The translations under genes were made by a program, and so were the position numbers. From positions 1-40,874 of IMG/VR virus record IMGVR_UViG_3300022602_000202: a DNA stretch of 40,874 nt; one strand, written 5' to 3'. Below are positions 30,092-38,261 of the stretch, in pieces. Source of the stretch: a virus. Numbering within the stretch: the first letter of the stretch is position 1; each line of letters begins with the position of its first letter. The notes under the pieces are model-generated. The model did not search any database and was not told the DNA's origin. It saw only the letters and a list, made by a program, of their open reading frames with translations.

Positions 30092-31698
30092 TAATACAAT
30101 TGATTGAGTTTATAAGTTAAGTACGTTTGTGGGTTATTTAAATTAATAGCACTCAGAGTAATAACATTACTGGCTAGGGTAGCAGTAAATCTCATTGTAT
30201 CACCGATCGCGGTTCCTTGATATTGGAAACTGTCATAGACAGTGGCTGTTGAACCGTCGACTAGAATCTGTAATTGGCCAATTCGTGTTAAGTTCGTTGA
30301 TGTAGCAATATAGTCGACGGCAAGTCTTTCTGCTGTTGCACCAGCGGCTACTGAAACAATATTAGTTGTAAGGTTAGTAGGCAATGTAATTGTATTAACC
30401 TTGTTTCCTGTTATAGAGACGTTACCTTTGATAGAAGGTATCATCGGACTAGGTACACCTGTAGCATTGGCATCATCACGACTGAAATAATCGTTGCTAG
30501 ATAAATTGCCAGGACTAAAGAATGCGATAACTTCAAAACTTTGTGCAGTATCTAATGCAGGATTTCCCATATTACCGCAGTTGTTGAATTGATTGTTTTG
30601 ACTTAATACTAGATTCGAAATATTGCTGGTATTAGATCCTACAAAGATAGCCTGCTGATAAACATTATAGAAATTATTATTAACTATTTTAACATCAATT
30701 GGACCATGTGTGCGTGTGTTATCACCTGGTGGTAATATAGCGGCAACACTTACACCTTGACCCATCTTAGTAAATTTACTGTTAGAAATTTTTACGTTGG
30801 TTATATCATAATCGCTGTAAACACCGCAATTTAGATTTTCAAACTTGCAACGGTTAATTTGCACGTTATCTGATGTTGTAGCGCCTTGGCCTCGTATCTG
30901 TATACCCTTAACGCTGTCATTCATTGGGCCAGTGGAAACACCTACAAAATGTACATCCTCAACCTTTGCATCTATTACACAATCTAGATCTAACATACCA
31001 TCAGATCCGATTTGATGTGTATTAGTATCATATTTCATTGTCATTCCGGAAATACTGATATTTTTTGGATTGAATGGTGAACGGATGTTTGGCCACACTT
31101 CTTTAACGTGTACTGTAGAAGTCGAGTCACATGTTTGGAACATAGGAATGCCTAGTCCACTTTGCACAATAACTGTAGCAGAAGATCCATCGCCTACTAG
31201 ATTAGCATATGGTGGAATAAAAATAGTACCTGTGATCAGGTATGTACCTGCAGGAATGTGCAATGGGCGGTGACTAATAGATTGAGTTTTATCAGAATTC
31301 AAGTAAATGTTATCTATGGCATTTTGTAATGCGCTGGTATTATCTGTAGATCCATCACCTACGCAACCAAAGTCGATAACAGTAATTTGATCGTCTAATT
31401 TAGATTGTAGTGTTCGATAAACGGGTTGATTAGCTGTAGCGCCTGTTTGTACAGTTGCTCCAGTATTTCCCTGGAACGAATATGTATCTGCCAACTGGAA
31501 TAAGTTGTTAGCATCATTAGCTGTTAGAATTCTAGTATTTCCCACGAAAGGTGCGCCGTCTGAGACTGCACCGTTACCAATATATAAATTTTGTGTATCA
31601 ATAGCCCAAGCAAATTCACCTGCACTCAGCGTGGGTATACTGGTTTGTGATTCTTGTCCTCTTCGGACTTGTATTTTGGAAATCTGTAAAACAGCCAT
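30091..31698 (-). CDS. Tail spike/fibre protein with pectate-lyase-type beta-helix
   Basis: 535 residues. The N-terminal 60 (S-K-I-Q-V-R-R-G-Q-E, S-A-G-E-F-A-W-A-I-D, L-Y-I-G-N-G) resemble the Mtd-type N-terminal domain of phage receptor-binding proteins. From about 105, I-D-F-G-C-V-G-D-G-S-T-D-N-T-S-A-L-Q-N-A-I opens a pectate-lyase-3 parallel beta-helix, followed by repeated short strands with Asn/Ser turns. A beta-rich C-terminal domain (from about 430) may bind receptor or trimerise. Probably cleaves or binds surface polysaccharide. A late box and AGAGGA ribosome site precede it. Confidence 0.85.
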   Translation of the reverse strand: MAVLQISKIQVRRGQESQTSIPTLSAGEFAWAIDTQNLYIGNGAVSDGAPFVGNTRILTANDANNLFQLADTYSFQGNTGATVQTGATANQPVYRTLQSKLDDQITVIDFGCVGDGSTDNTSALQNAIDNIYLNSDKTQSISHRPLHIPAGTYLITGTIFIPPYANLVGDGSSATVIVQSGLGIPMFQTCDSTSTVHVKEVWPNIRSPFNPKNISISGMTMKYDTNTHQIGSDGMLDLDCVIDAKVEDVHFVGVSTGPMNDSVKGIQIRGQGATTSDNVQINRCKFENLNCGVYSDYDITNVKISNSKFTKMGQGVSVAAILPPGDNTRTHGPIDVKIVNNNFYNVYQQAIFVGSNTSNISNLVLSQNNQFNNCGNMGNPALDTAQSFEVIAFFSPGNLSSNDYFSRDDANATGVPSPMIPSIKGNVSITGNKVNTITLPTNLTTNIVSVAAGATAERLAVDYIATSTNLTRIGQLQILVDGSTATVYDSFQYQGTAIGDTMRFTATLASNVITLSAINLNNPQTYLTYKLNQLY

Positions 31699-31720
31699 GA
31701 AAATATCCTCTTAACAAGGA

Positions 31721-31726
31721 TATTTA
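31721..31726 (-). promoter_or_regulatory. Late-type box (ATAAATA) for the tail spike
   Basis: GATAAATATCC about 23 bases upstream of the tail-spike ATG, just after the glycosyltransferase stop. Confidence 0.5.
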
Positions 31727-31728
31727 TC

Positions 31729-32562
31729 TTATAATGGCGGAAGCAGACTTTGGGCTGTACAGTCGGGATTATCTAGGATATGCTCGCGATAACGATCTAA
31801 ATTATCCAATAAACTACGTGGGAAATAGTCATTTAGCTCTACGATAGCAAACTGATGTCCTTCGCTAGGTATAAGCCCAGTACGATGTGAAATGATGTAA
31901 TCTAGATCAATTCCGTTATGTACAAAATCAGTGTTATGCTCTTGATGTGCGTAACTTTGTATTTTACGGCTGATTCTAGGCTTGTCACCTAAAAAGCTAA
32001 AATGCCAACCTGCGTGTTCGATTAGCTTACATCCGGGCGGTAGCGGAAAATGACGCTGTTCACGTAGATCATTAGGACGTACAGTTTTAAGTTCTCGGCC
32101 ACGCTGTGCCATAGTCCATTCTGTATAACGTCCCGGATTCACTCGCATGTAGTTTAATTTGATATTAAACAAGGGCATGCGGAAACACCATTTGTTGGCA
32201 TCGCTTGTACGCAACCAATCAAATACGCTAGGGCGCACGATTTCATCTAGGTCGCTTACGACCATGATATCGTCATCACCGATGTCTGTTAGACCACGTT
32301 CAATAGCGTTGCGCTGATGATAGTCGTTGACCCAAGCATTTGGATCGTGTGGCATATCTTCTACCTTAACATGGATGATTTTGTCAAGATATTGTGCAAA
32401 ACGGTCTTTATTTTCTTCAAAATAAAAGGGTTTTGGTATGCTCGTGAATGTAGTATTAGCTTCTACTAAAACGATATGATCAACCTGATCGTAGACTGTG
32501 CTTAGTCTAAGTTCTAATAAATCTAATTCATTGAAGAATGTAAAGCAGTCGTATATTTTCAT
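31729..32562 (-). CDS. Glycosyltransferase family 17-like
   Basis: 277 residues. M-K-I-Y-D-C-F-T-F-F-N-E-L-D-L-L-E-L-R-L at the start, V-E-A-N-T-T-F and the metal motif S-D-L-D-E-I in the first half, and H-A-G-W-H-F-S-F-L-G in the second are typical of GT17-like enzymes found in many large phages. It would transfer a sugar from a nucleotide sugar, with unknown acceptor. It adjoins a methyltransferase-like and a second glycosyltransferase gene and the tail spike. Confidence 0.85.
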   Translation of the reverse strand: MKIYDCFTFFNELDLLELRLSTVYDQVDHIVLVEANTTFTSIPKPFYFEENKDRFAQYLDKIIHVKVEDMPHDPNAWVNDYHQRNAIERGLTDIGDDDIMVVSDLDEIVRPSVFDWLRTSDANKWCFRMPLFNIKLNYMRVNPGRYTEWTMAQRGRELKTVRPNDLREQRHFPLPPGCKLIEHAGWHFSFLGDKPRISRKIQSYAHQEHNTDFVHNGIDLDYIISHRTGLIPSEGHQFAIVELNDYFPRSLLDNLDRYREHILDNPDCTAQSLLPPL

Positions 32563-33266
32563 TTCTTAGGAGTCATGTATAACCAGAACATAGTGTGAGG
32601 TCTGAATTCACAAACAATAAGGGCCTTTTGTTCATCGCTCAAATCTTGTGTGATAGGAGTGTGCGGATTCTTAGTACCTTGTGGAATAGTCACAATATCA
32701 TGCGTGTCTTTAAAACGTTCTGTAAGTTTTAAGGTGATGCCAGGAATGTTACAATCATGGCTTTCAACCATAATAGTTGTATGCTTTAGTGTAGTAACTA
32801 ATTCAGGATCTAGGATAACATCTTCATAGCCTTCACAATCCATAAACAAGAAAGGATTTTCTCCTCCTGCTAACAATGCGCCGAGATATTCTGGAGTGTT
32901 GTTGTTTGTAGTATCTACTGTTAGATTATTAGCTTCTGCATTTTTAGCACCACAGCTCAACGCATTTGCATCTTGATCGATCAGCACAGTTCTTGCTCCT
33001 GTGCGAATGTGCATACCTAGTCCATAGTAACCTTCAGCACAGCCAAAGTTAACGATTAGATCGGGTTTAGATTCAATTACTTCTTCAAGATACTCATATA
33101 ACTCATCTTCATAGATGCCTAGCAGTTTGCCTGCTGTATCTCCATCGCCCCATGCATAGTTAGGAGTGATAGTCATGCCTTCAAACGGGCCTTGATAGAC
33201 TTTGCCGCCTGTACGTTGCATCAATAGATTAACTAACCCGATTCGGTTAGGTATGTCAAAAATCAT
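32559..33266 (-). CDS. SAM-dependent methyltransferase-like protein
   Basis: 235 residues. Rossmann motif I is I-V-N-F-G-C-A-E-G-Y-Y-G-L-G (Asn in place of the usual Asp), motif II V-L-I-D-Q-D, and a later F-L-F-M-D-C-E-G-Y-E-D resembles FkbM-type enzymes. It may modify a glycan made by the neighbouring glycosyltransferases. Ribosome site AAGGAAA; it overlaps the GT17-like gene by four bases. Confidence 0.75.
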   Translation of the reverse strand: MIFDIPNRIGLVNLLMQRTGGKVYQGPFEGMTITPNYAWGDGDTAGKLLGIYEDELYEYLEEVIESKPDLIVNFGCAEGYYGLGMHIRTGARTVLIDQDANALSCGAKNAEANNLTVDTTNNNTPEYLGALLAGGENPFLFMDCEGYEDVILDPELVTTLKHTTIMVESHDCNIPGITLKLTERFKDTHDIVTIPQGTKNPHTPITQDLSDEQKALIVCEFRPHTMFWLYMTPKK

Positions 33267-33267
33267 T

Positions 33268-33909
33268 TTATTTCCTTATTTTTGTTAGATATAATGGAAT
33301 GTGACGCTGTGTACGTGTTTCCATAGTTGATCCTGGCCAATGCACTACAAAGTCTCCGTCCTTCCATAAGGCATTAGGACCAAAGTCCTGCCATGTATTA
33401 GGATAGCAGTCGTATGCGTTGATTAAATTTTGTTGTATTACTTTGATTAGCGGACGCCACTCTGGCATCTCATAGCTTGCAACCATGCATTCTTGTTCTG
33501 CAAAGAAATCATGTTTGGCTTCGAACTCTGGATATTGCTCTAGCATCCAATCCAAGTATGCGTGTGCTTCTGGACTGTTGCGTACAAAGAAACTACCTGC
33601 ATTGATGCTATGGAAATCGCTTGTAATGATAAAGTGATAATCATTATCAATAAACTGATCAAGAGTATAATTAAAATTGGTAATCATTGTATCAGTATCT
33701 AACCACCAGCACCATTCTACATCTGGATTGTCTACTAGATACTGTTTGATGAAAGGAATCTTTTCGCCACTTGCGTGTTTTTTATCAAACCCGTCTGTTT
33801 TGGCAAAGTGTTTGTAACCATGTTTCTCTGCATACTCAACCTTGTTAGGCCAAGTGTACTTTGACATTGGTTCGTAATTAGGAGTGTGTAAAGAAACTAT
33901 TGCGTACAT
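33268..33909 (-). CDS. Glycosyltransferase, GT34/galactosyltransferase-like
   Basis: 213 residues from the ATG at 33909, which overlaps the upstream stop as TAATG; the longer frame to 33978 is rejected. It has Y-A-I-V-S-L-H-T-P-N-Y, then W-C-W-W-L-D-T-D-T-M (the D-x-D metal motif), then I-N-A-G-S-F-F-V-R-N-S and a C-terminal F-V-V-H-W-P-G, as in GMA12/MNN10-type transferases. Acceptor unknown. Confidence 0.82.
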   Translation of the reverse strand: MYAIVSLHTPNYEPMSKYTWPNKVEYAEKHGYKHFAKTDGFDKKHASGEKIPFIKQYLVDNPDVEWCWWLDTDTMITNFNYTLDQFIDNDYHFIITSDFHSINAGSFFVRNSPEAHAYLDWMLEQYPEFEAKHDFFAEQECMVASYEMPEWRPLIKVIQQNLINAYDCYPNTWQDFGPNALWKDGDFVVHWPGSTMETRTQRHIPLYLTKIRK

Positions 33910-34637
33910 TATTGTGTTAGTAATTGCTTGTAGCCTTGCATGCCTATGGTATAATATTCTTCTACCTTGGCTAACCACATGTCTTGATACTTATTAAAAT
34001 CGCTAGGCCATAGATCAAATTGTTGATACTGTAGATCTCTACTGCACATGAACACATGACCTTCTCGGATATCTGTTCCGTATACCTCATTGTGTGCTAG
34101 GATGTAGGCGACTAATTGGATTTTATAATCCTCGACCCATTCTTCTTTCTTAGGCTTGTTTGTTTGTTTATAATCGCATACACTAGGATTGTCTTTATAA
34201 ACAGCAACTAAGTCTGTAGTACCTGAATACAATCCTGGAAAGTATAGACTCTGCTCTAATGCCCAAACCTCATTGACATCCTTAAGGCCGTTTTGAATGA
34301 TAACATCTGCCATCTTATTGGCTTGTACGTGAACAGCATTACTACCTGGTTGACGTTCTAGCCCGCACAGGAATCTTTCTAAATTGGCATGCATAGCAGT
34401 ACCAATGCCTGCGGCTTCTGTAGTAATTTGTTGTGCTTTATCCCAACCAATTTTATTGCGCCACTCATTGAGGGCGGTCATGTCCTTAGTAGCACTAAGG
34501 ATTGTTGTTACTGAGGGGAGGCGTTCGCCGTCTGGAGTAGCATATACACGTTTCCTAGTTACAGGATCGTTTATTTGCTTACATTCTTTATATTGGAATC
34601 GTTCGACGAACGGAGGAGGAGTTATTGTTATAGTCAT
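33909..34637 (-). CDS. PD-(D/E)XK nuclease-like protein
   Basis: 242 residues. RecB/Cas4-like layout: G-I-G-T-A-M-H-A-N-L-E (near 75-85), then S-G-T-T-D-L-V, then V-C-D-Y-K-Q-T-N (D-x-K), and Y-K-I-Q-L-V-A-Y-I-L-A. These supply the catalytic Asp, Asp/Lys and the Q-x-x-x-Y helix. The N-terminus (P-S-V-T-T-I-L-S-A-T) is also typical. Likely a DNA exonuclease or recombination nuclease. No ribosome site; the ATG lies nine bases after a TATAAT, so the leader would be only a few bases long. Confidence 0.82.
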   Translation of the reverse strand: MTITITPPPFVERFQYKECKQINDPVTRKRVYATPDGERLPSVTTILSATKDMTALNEWRNKIGWDKAQQITTEAAGIGTAMHANLERFLCGLERQPGSNAVHVQANKMADVIIQNGLKDVNEVWALEQSLYFPGLYSGTTDLVAVYKDNPSVCDYKQTNKPKKEEWVEDYKIQLVAYILAHNEVYGTDIREGHVFMCSRDLQYQQFDLWPSDFNKYQDMWLAKVEEYYTIGMQGYKQLLTQ

Positions 34638-34646
34638 ATAACACTA

Positions 34647-34675
34647 ATTATAACAACTAATCAGTGTTAGGTCAA
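34647..34675 (-). promoter_or_regulatory. Sigma70 promoter of the nuclease gene
   Basis: Minus-strand TTGACC (34675-34670), 17 bases, TATAAT (34652-34647). A seven-base inverted repeat (TAACACT / AGTGTTA) flanks the -10. Only nine bases separate the -10 from the ATG. Confidence 0.75.
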
Positions 34676-35050
34676 GTCTTTGGAAACTACGTTGTGCGCC
34701 ATCTGGTCAACGGTTTTACCAGCTTTATCACTGGTGTCAACATCTGGCTCGTTTTCTTGTTCTGTTTTAGTGTTGATAGTTACACCTTCGTCGTCATAAT
34801 CTTTGATTAGTTGTTCGTAACCGGCTTCGTTAGCCTCTTTCATTTTCTTTGCGATAGCATCGAAAGTGTTGTAATCGATCTCGCCATAACCCAAAGGATT
34901 CATTAACTTGCTTAATGTAATTGCTCTTGGGTCATCAGATGTATAAGGTATATGGGCAGGAATACGATGTGTATCGGCCTGCCCCTTAATATTCCTTAAT
35001 AGCATCTCTACATCATCTGCCGCACCATCGGCAAATTCGAATAAACGCAT
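34667..35050 (-). CDS. Possible internal virion protein with CTS-like N-terminus
   Basis: 127 residues, acidic. It begins M-R-L-F-E-F-A-D-G, resembling the short Met-Arg/Lys-x-x-Glu/Asp-Phe/Leu start shared with four neighbouring genes and T4 capsid-targeting peptides. The rest is helical and polar, with no catalytic motif. It overlaps nothing but follows the next gene's stop within two bases. Confidence 0.6.
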   Translation of the reverse strand: MRLFEFADGAADDVEMLLRNIKGQADTHRIPAHIPYTSDDPRAITLSKLMNPLGYGEIDYNTFDAIAKKMKEANEAGYEQLIKDYDDEGVTINTKTEQENEPDVDTSDKAGKTVDQMAHNVVSKDLT

Positions 35051-35051
35051 A

Positions 35052-36497
35052 TTACTTTGCGCCTAAAATTGCCATTAAACGATTGCCACGTGCGATTGAT
35101 TCACGTACATAAGATTCAGCACGTGGTTCACGTCCTGTTACTTCTGCACCACCTGCGGATGCATCAGCACCTGCAAAGTCATCTCCGCCCATGTCGTCCA
35201 TGCCTTGATCCATATCGTCCATACCTTGGTCCATTGGCATACCGCCTTCACCATTGTCTGTACCCATTTGATCTTGTGCAGGAGCTTCGCCAGCTAGAAC
35301 AGCAACAGCGTTGCTTAACTGTTCACGTGACTGTGTTAGTGAATCTAATGATTGGCTTAGTGCGGCACCTGTTTCCTGTTTGAAACGTTGTGCGGCTTCA
35401 TCACCAAAGTGAGCGCGGATTTGATCTGACAACTCAATCATTGATTTAGTTTGATATGTTGCTACACGTTGCATCCAACTTGTAAAGTCATTAACCATGT
35501 CTAGACCAGCTGTGATTGATTTTGCTTTACCTTCTTCATCTTCTGCAATATAACGTGCGATTGATTCTTTGATTTTCTTTTTACTTGCCATAGCTTTTTT
35601 GATTGCCTTATCTCTTGAACCCATGTATTCATCTTTGCCAGATTCAATTTTGCCGTCGCCGTCATAATCTTTCTTAGCTTTCTTTCCTTCCATGGCAGGA
35701 GCAGTAGATTTCATTGTACCTTGCTCACCTGTAATACCTGGCTTTGCTAAACTGCTTGTAAGAGCATTACCAGCAACACCACCTAGTGCGGCACCAACTG
35801 GACCACCTAGTGCGGCACCAATGCCAGCACCACCGGCAGTACCAATAGTATTCATCATACCGCATTCATGCATCTGACCACTGTGTTCTAATTGAATCTT
35901 ACCGCCTGGCAAGAAATGTAATTTGCCACCATGCTTCTCGCACTCAACTTGATGGTGATGTGCTAATTCTAACATGCCACCACTGTAGCACTCATGACAG
36001 CAATCTGCATGATACTTAGCGGCTTCAAATGGAGTCATGTGACCTTCTTTAACTTTCTTACCAGAACGTAATTTCTTGAAATCATCGGCATCTAATTTGC
36101 CATTGTGATTTTTGTCTAATTTAGTTTGTTTACCTTTGAGCTCTTCTTTGACTTTAGAATCTTTGGCGGCCTTCTTCATAGGCTCTTTCTTATTACCATC
36201 TTTGTCTAGATCTAGAAAATCTGGTTTTGCTTTTTTGCTTTCGCCTACCATTTCTTTGATACGAACATTTAACATGCCTAGCATGTATTTGTCCTTTTGA
36301 TAACCTTCGTCATCTAGTAGAGCATTGAAGTTGCTGGTGCTTTCTTGAGCATGAACTTTTGTACGTAACAAGTTGCGATAGTTCTCAAGTTCTGCACGGC
36401 CATATTTTTCAAAGTTTACTTTGACGCCGAATTTTTTAAACATGCCTTCGTTAAGTGCATGTGCTGTTGGTTTAGTAGTAAAGTCGTTAGTTCTCAT
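35052..36497 (-). CDS. Large virion-associated protein with EF-hand-like loops
   Basis: 481 residues. EF-hand-type calcium loops: D-L-D-K-D-G-N-K-K-E near 98, D-K-N-H-N-G-K-L-D-A-D-D near 129, and D-Y-D-G-D-G-K-I-E-S near 277. A Cys/His-rich patch (H-A-D-C-C-H-E-C-Y, then H-H-H-Q-V-E-C-E-K-H) near 165-195 may bind metal. A Gly/Ala-rich helix (A-G-I-G-A-A-L-G-G-P-V-G-A-A-L-G) near 222-245 looks membrane-active. An acidic Met/Asp/Gly-rich segment near 410-450 precedes a basic end. The combination could suit an injected or core protein; function unknown. Confidence 0.65.
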   Translation of the reverse strand: MRTNDFTTKPTAHALNEGMFKKFGVKVNFEKYGRAELENYRNLLRTKVHAQESTSNFNALLDDEGYQKDKYMLGMLNVRIKEMVGESKKAKPDFLDLDKDGNKKEPMKKAAKDSKVKEELKGKQTKLDKNHNGKLDADDFKKLRSGKKVKEGHMTPFEAAKYHADCCHECYSGGMLELAHHHQVECEKHGGKLHFLPGGKIQLEHSGQMHECGMMNTIGTAGGAGIGAALGGPVGAALGGVAGNALTSSLAKPGITGEQGTMKSTAPAMEGKKAKKDYDGDGKIESGKDEYMGSRDKAIKKAMASKKKIKESIARYIAEDEEGKAKSITAGLDMVNDFTSWMQRVATYQTKSMIELSDQIRAHFGDEAAQRFKQETGAALSQSLDSLTQSREQLSNAVAVLAGEAPAQDQMGTDNGEGGMPMDQGMDDMDQGMDDMGGDDFAGADASAGGAEVTGREPRAESYVRESIARGNRLMAILGAK

Positions 36498-36526
36498 GAA
36501 GGTTTCCCTAAAATATTTTAGTAATG

Positions 36527-37015
36527 TTATTTAGTCGGTTTGGATGCATTTTGAATCGTTTTCAAACGATTAAAACTGCTCATTATGTAGCTTAGATATT
36601 GCTCTTTTTTTACTTTAGCAATAGAAGCCCGAGTTAAACACCAATCTGCTTTGTCCCAATTTTTGTTCTTTATGCTAACATTAGCTGAATTTGTGTATAC
36701 TTCTTCATCAAAGTATTTAAATCCATACCACTTGTCATTCTCTAGCAATTTATCATCTACACTACGTCCTAGTGCTAATGAGTTAGCCGCTACGATAGCA
36801 GTTTGCGGAGCATTGATTGGACCGATTACGATTTCTTGTTTTTTATCTAAAATATGCCAACCAGTTTTTCTATTCACTACTAAAAAATTATCAAATTGGA
36901 TTGATCCATCTTTGCGTTTCTTAGGTACGATAACGCCTTTCTTACGGAGATCCTCTTTGACAGAATCTGCTAAGACTTGTACTTTTTCAAGAATATTTTT
37001 TTGGGGCTTTGGCAT
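36527..37015 (-). CDS. Hypothetical protein, basic
   Basis: 162 residues, Lys-rich. It contains G-W-H-I-L-D-K-K-Q-E-I-V-I-G-P-I-N-A-P-Q-T-A-I-V-A-A-N-S-L-A-L-G-R split by charged segments, and a helical C-terminus. Such proteins recur next to structural genes in large aquatic phages; function unknown. It overlaps the gene upstream by 29 bases. Confidence 0.65.
   Translation of the reverse strand: MPKPQKNILEKVQVLADSVKEDLRKKGVIVPKKRKDGSIQFDNFLVVNRKTGWHILDKKQEIVIGPINAPQTAIVAANSLALGRSVDDKLLENDKWYGFKYFDEEVYTNSANVSIKNKNWDKADWCLTRASIAKVKKEQYLSYIMSSFNRLKTIQNASKPTK
36528..36533 (-). promoter_or_regulatory. Late-type box for the EF-hand-like virion gene
   Basis: CTAAATAAC overlaps the stop of the gene at 36527 and lies about 31 bases before the ATG at 36497. 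Confidence 0.45.
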
Positions 37016-37205
37016 CTTTCAAATGAAGTGTTTTGTTATCAGTACTTATTTCGTAAATGCCCTTGCGCACTAGGTTCTGGGCTATAACATAATCTCTTTC
37101 TTTTAAAGCACTTAATTTGATTTCAGGACGCTGAGCATCAATGAAATCTTTTTCTTCATTTGTTAATTGAATGTGAGGACCGTCTACTAAATGATGAACT
37201 CTCAT
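36987..37205 (-). CDS. Small hypothetical protein with CTS-like start
   Basis: 72 residues beginning M-R-V-H-H-L-V-D-G. Helical middle and a short beta-like end (G-I-Y-E-I-S-T-D-N-K-T-L-H-L-K-D). The start overlaps the upstream TGA (ATGA). Confidence 0.6.
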   Translation of the reverse strand: MRVHHLVDGPHIQLTNEEKDFIDAQRPEIKLSALKERDYVIAQNLVRKGIYEISTDNKTLHLKDAKAPKKYS

Positions 37206-37609
37206 ACTGCGGCGTTTCCTTGTACTTGCATTAGTTTAAGGGCAAGGGCGTCTTTGCCAAAGTTCATAGGTATATGAGATTTATCGTCAATAGCTTCTAT
37301 GCCATCGGAATTGATACGGGTGACCTTAACAAACTGCTGTCCCATATAAAAACCCTGCCCTACTTTGATTCCTAGAGCATCTACTAATTGCTTAACGCTC
37401 ATGTTCTTCATCTCTGGAGGAATCTTATTAGTATCCATTGAAACATTACTGCGTATATTGCCTGCAACCGTATTAAGTCCTAGTCCGCCTGCAACATTTG
37501 CGGCACCTAGTTTAGCTAATTGCCCCAATGATGAAGCATTGCCGCCAGTCATACCTTTTATGAACTGTCCGCCTATACCATCTTCATCTAAAAATTCTTT
37601 TGCTCTCAT
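37202..37609 (-). CDS. Possible internal virion protein with CTS-like start
   Basis: 135 residues. Begins M-R-A-K-E-F-L-D-E-D, matching the T4-type capsid-targeting layout with Glu at position 9 as a potential prohead-protease site. A Gly/Ala-rich helix (G-A-A-N-V-A-G-G-L-G-L-N-T-V-A-G) follows. No Shine-Dalgarno: the ATG lies five bases after TAAATA, so the mRNA is probably leaderless. Confidence 0.62.
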   Translation of the reverse strand: MRAKEFLDEDGIGGQFIKGMTGGNASSLGQLAKLGAANVAGGLGLNTVAGNIRSNVSMDTNKIPPEMKNMSVKQLVDALGIKVGQGFYMGQQFVKVTRINSDGIEAIDDKSHIPMNFGKDALALKLMQVQGNAAV

Positions 37610-37613
37610 AGTT

Positions 37614-38261
37614 TTATTTACTTGTTTGATGTTGCATCTTCAATAATAAATTCTTAAGACCCTGCACACCTAATCTATCAGTCATAGCAGGTTTAACTGT
37701 TCCTGCTAATTGTCCTACGTTTGCTTGGTCAATGTTATTACGTTGCTGAGGACTTTTCATTAAACTTATTGTATCTTTTTGTGTGTTCAATGTTGGGTCG
37801 AGCAATTTAAGTTGGTTCAAATTTCTTTGTAATTCAACTTTGTCTTTAGTTGCGGCTGTAGTTACCTGCTGTGGAGTAACAGCTTGCCCAATGGTATCTT
37901 TGTCCATAACAGTTTCTTTGCCGCTTTGAGGATCAATAAAATGCACACCTTTAGCATCTATCTTATCAATTTTTTGTTTGGCATCTGCACCAGGAACTGA
38001 CATTAGATTGCCCTGCATAAACTGAAGACTTTTCATTACATCGTCTTTCTGTTTATCAGTAGCAGGCTGGCCCATTTGATTTTGTGGAGTAACACCTTGT
38101 TGTTGTGTATCTACTCCTAGCGCATTAGCCATAGTATTTTTGGCTAACTTTTTTTGAGTTGGATCTAATTTTTTATTAGGATCAGTTGTAGGATCTACGT
38201 TGTTTGGAGCCTTGATAGGCGTTGGGATAGGAGCTTCGAAAACTAAATCGCGAATTTTCAT
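37614..38261 (-). CDS. Possible internal virion protein with CTS-like start
   Basis: 215 residues. Begins M-K-I-R-D-L-V-F-E-A-P, the closest match here to the T4 internal-protein peptide (M-K-x-x-x-x-x-x-E-A). The remainder is rich in Gln, Lys, Pro, Asp and Thr and probably disordered or helical. The start overlaps the upstream stop (ATGA). Confidence 0.62.
   Translation of the reverse strand: MKIRDLVFEAPIPTPIKAPNNVDPTTDPNKKLDPTQKKLAKNTMANALGVDTQQQGVTPQNQMGQPATDKQKDDVMKSLQFMQGNLMSVPGADAKQKIDKIDAKGVHFIDPQSGKETVMDKDTIGQAVTPQQVTTAATKDKVELQRNLNQLKLLDPTLNTQKDTISLMKSPQQRNNIDQANVGQLAGTVKPAMTDRLGVQGLKNLLLKMQHQTSK
37615..37620 (-). promoter_or_regulatory. Late-type TAAATA box five bases before ATG
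   Basis: TAAATA, five bases (AAACT), ATG at 37609. It overlaps the TAA of the gene at 37614. No Shine-Dalgarno. Confidence 0.55.

Noticed and set aside
33910-33978. Longer frame of the GT34-like gene to 33978
   Set aside because: The extra 23 residues overlap the nuclease gene in another frame, while the ATG at 33909 forms a normal TAATG coupling and matches the expected family start.
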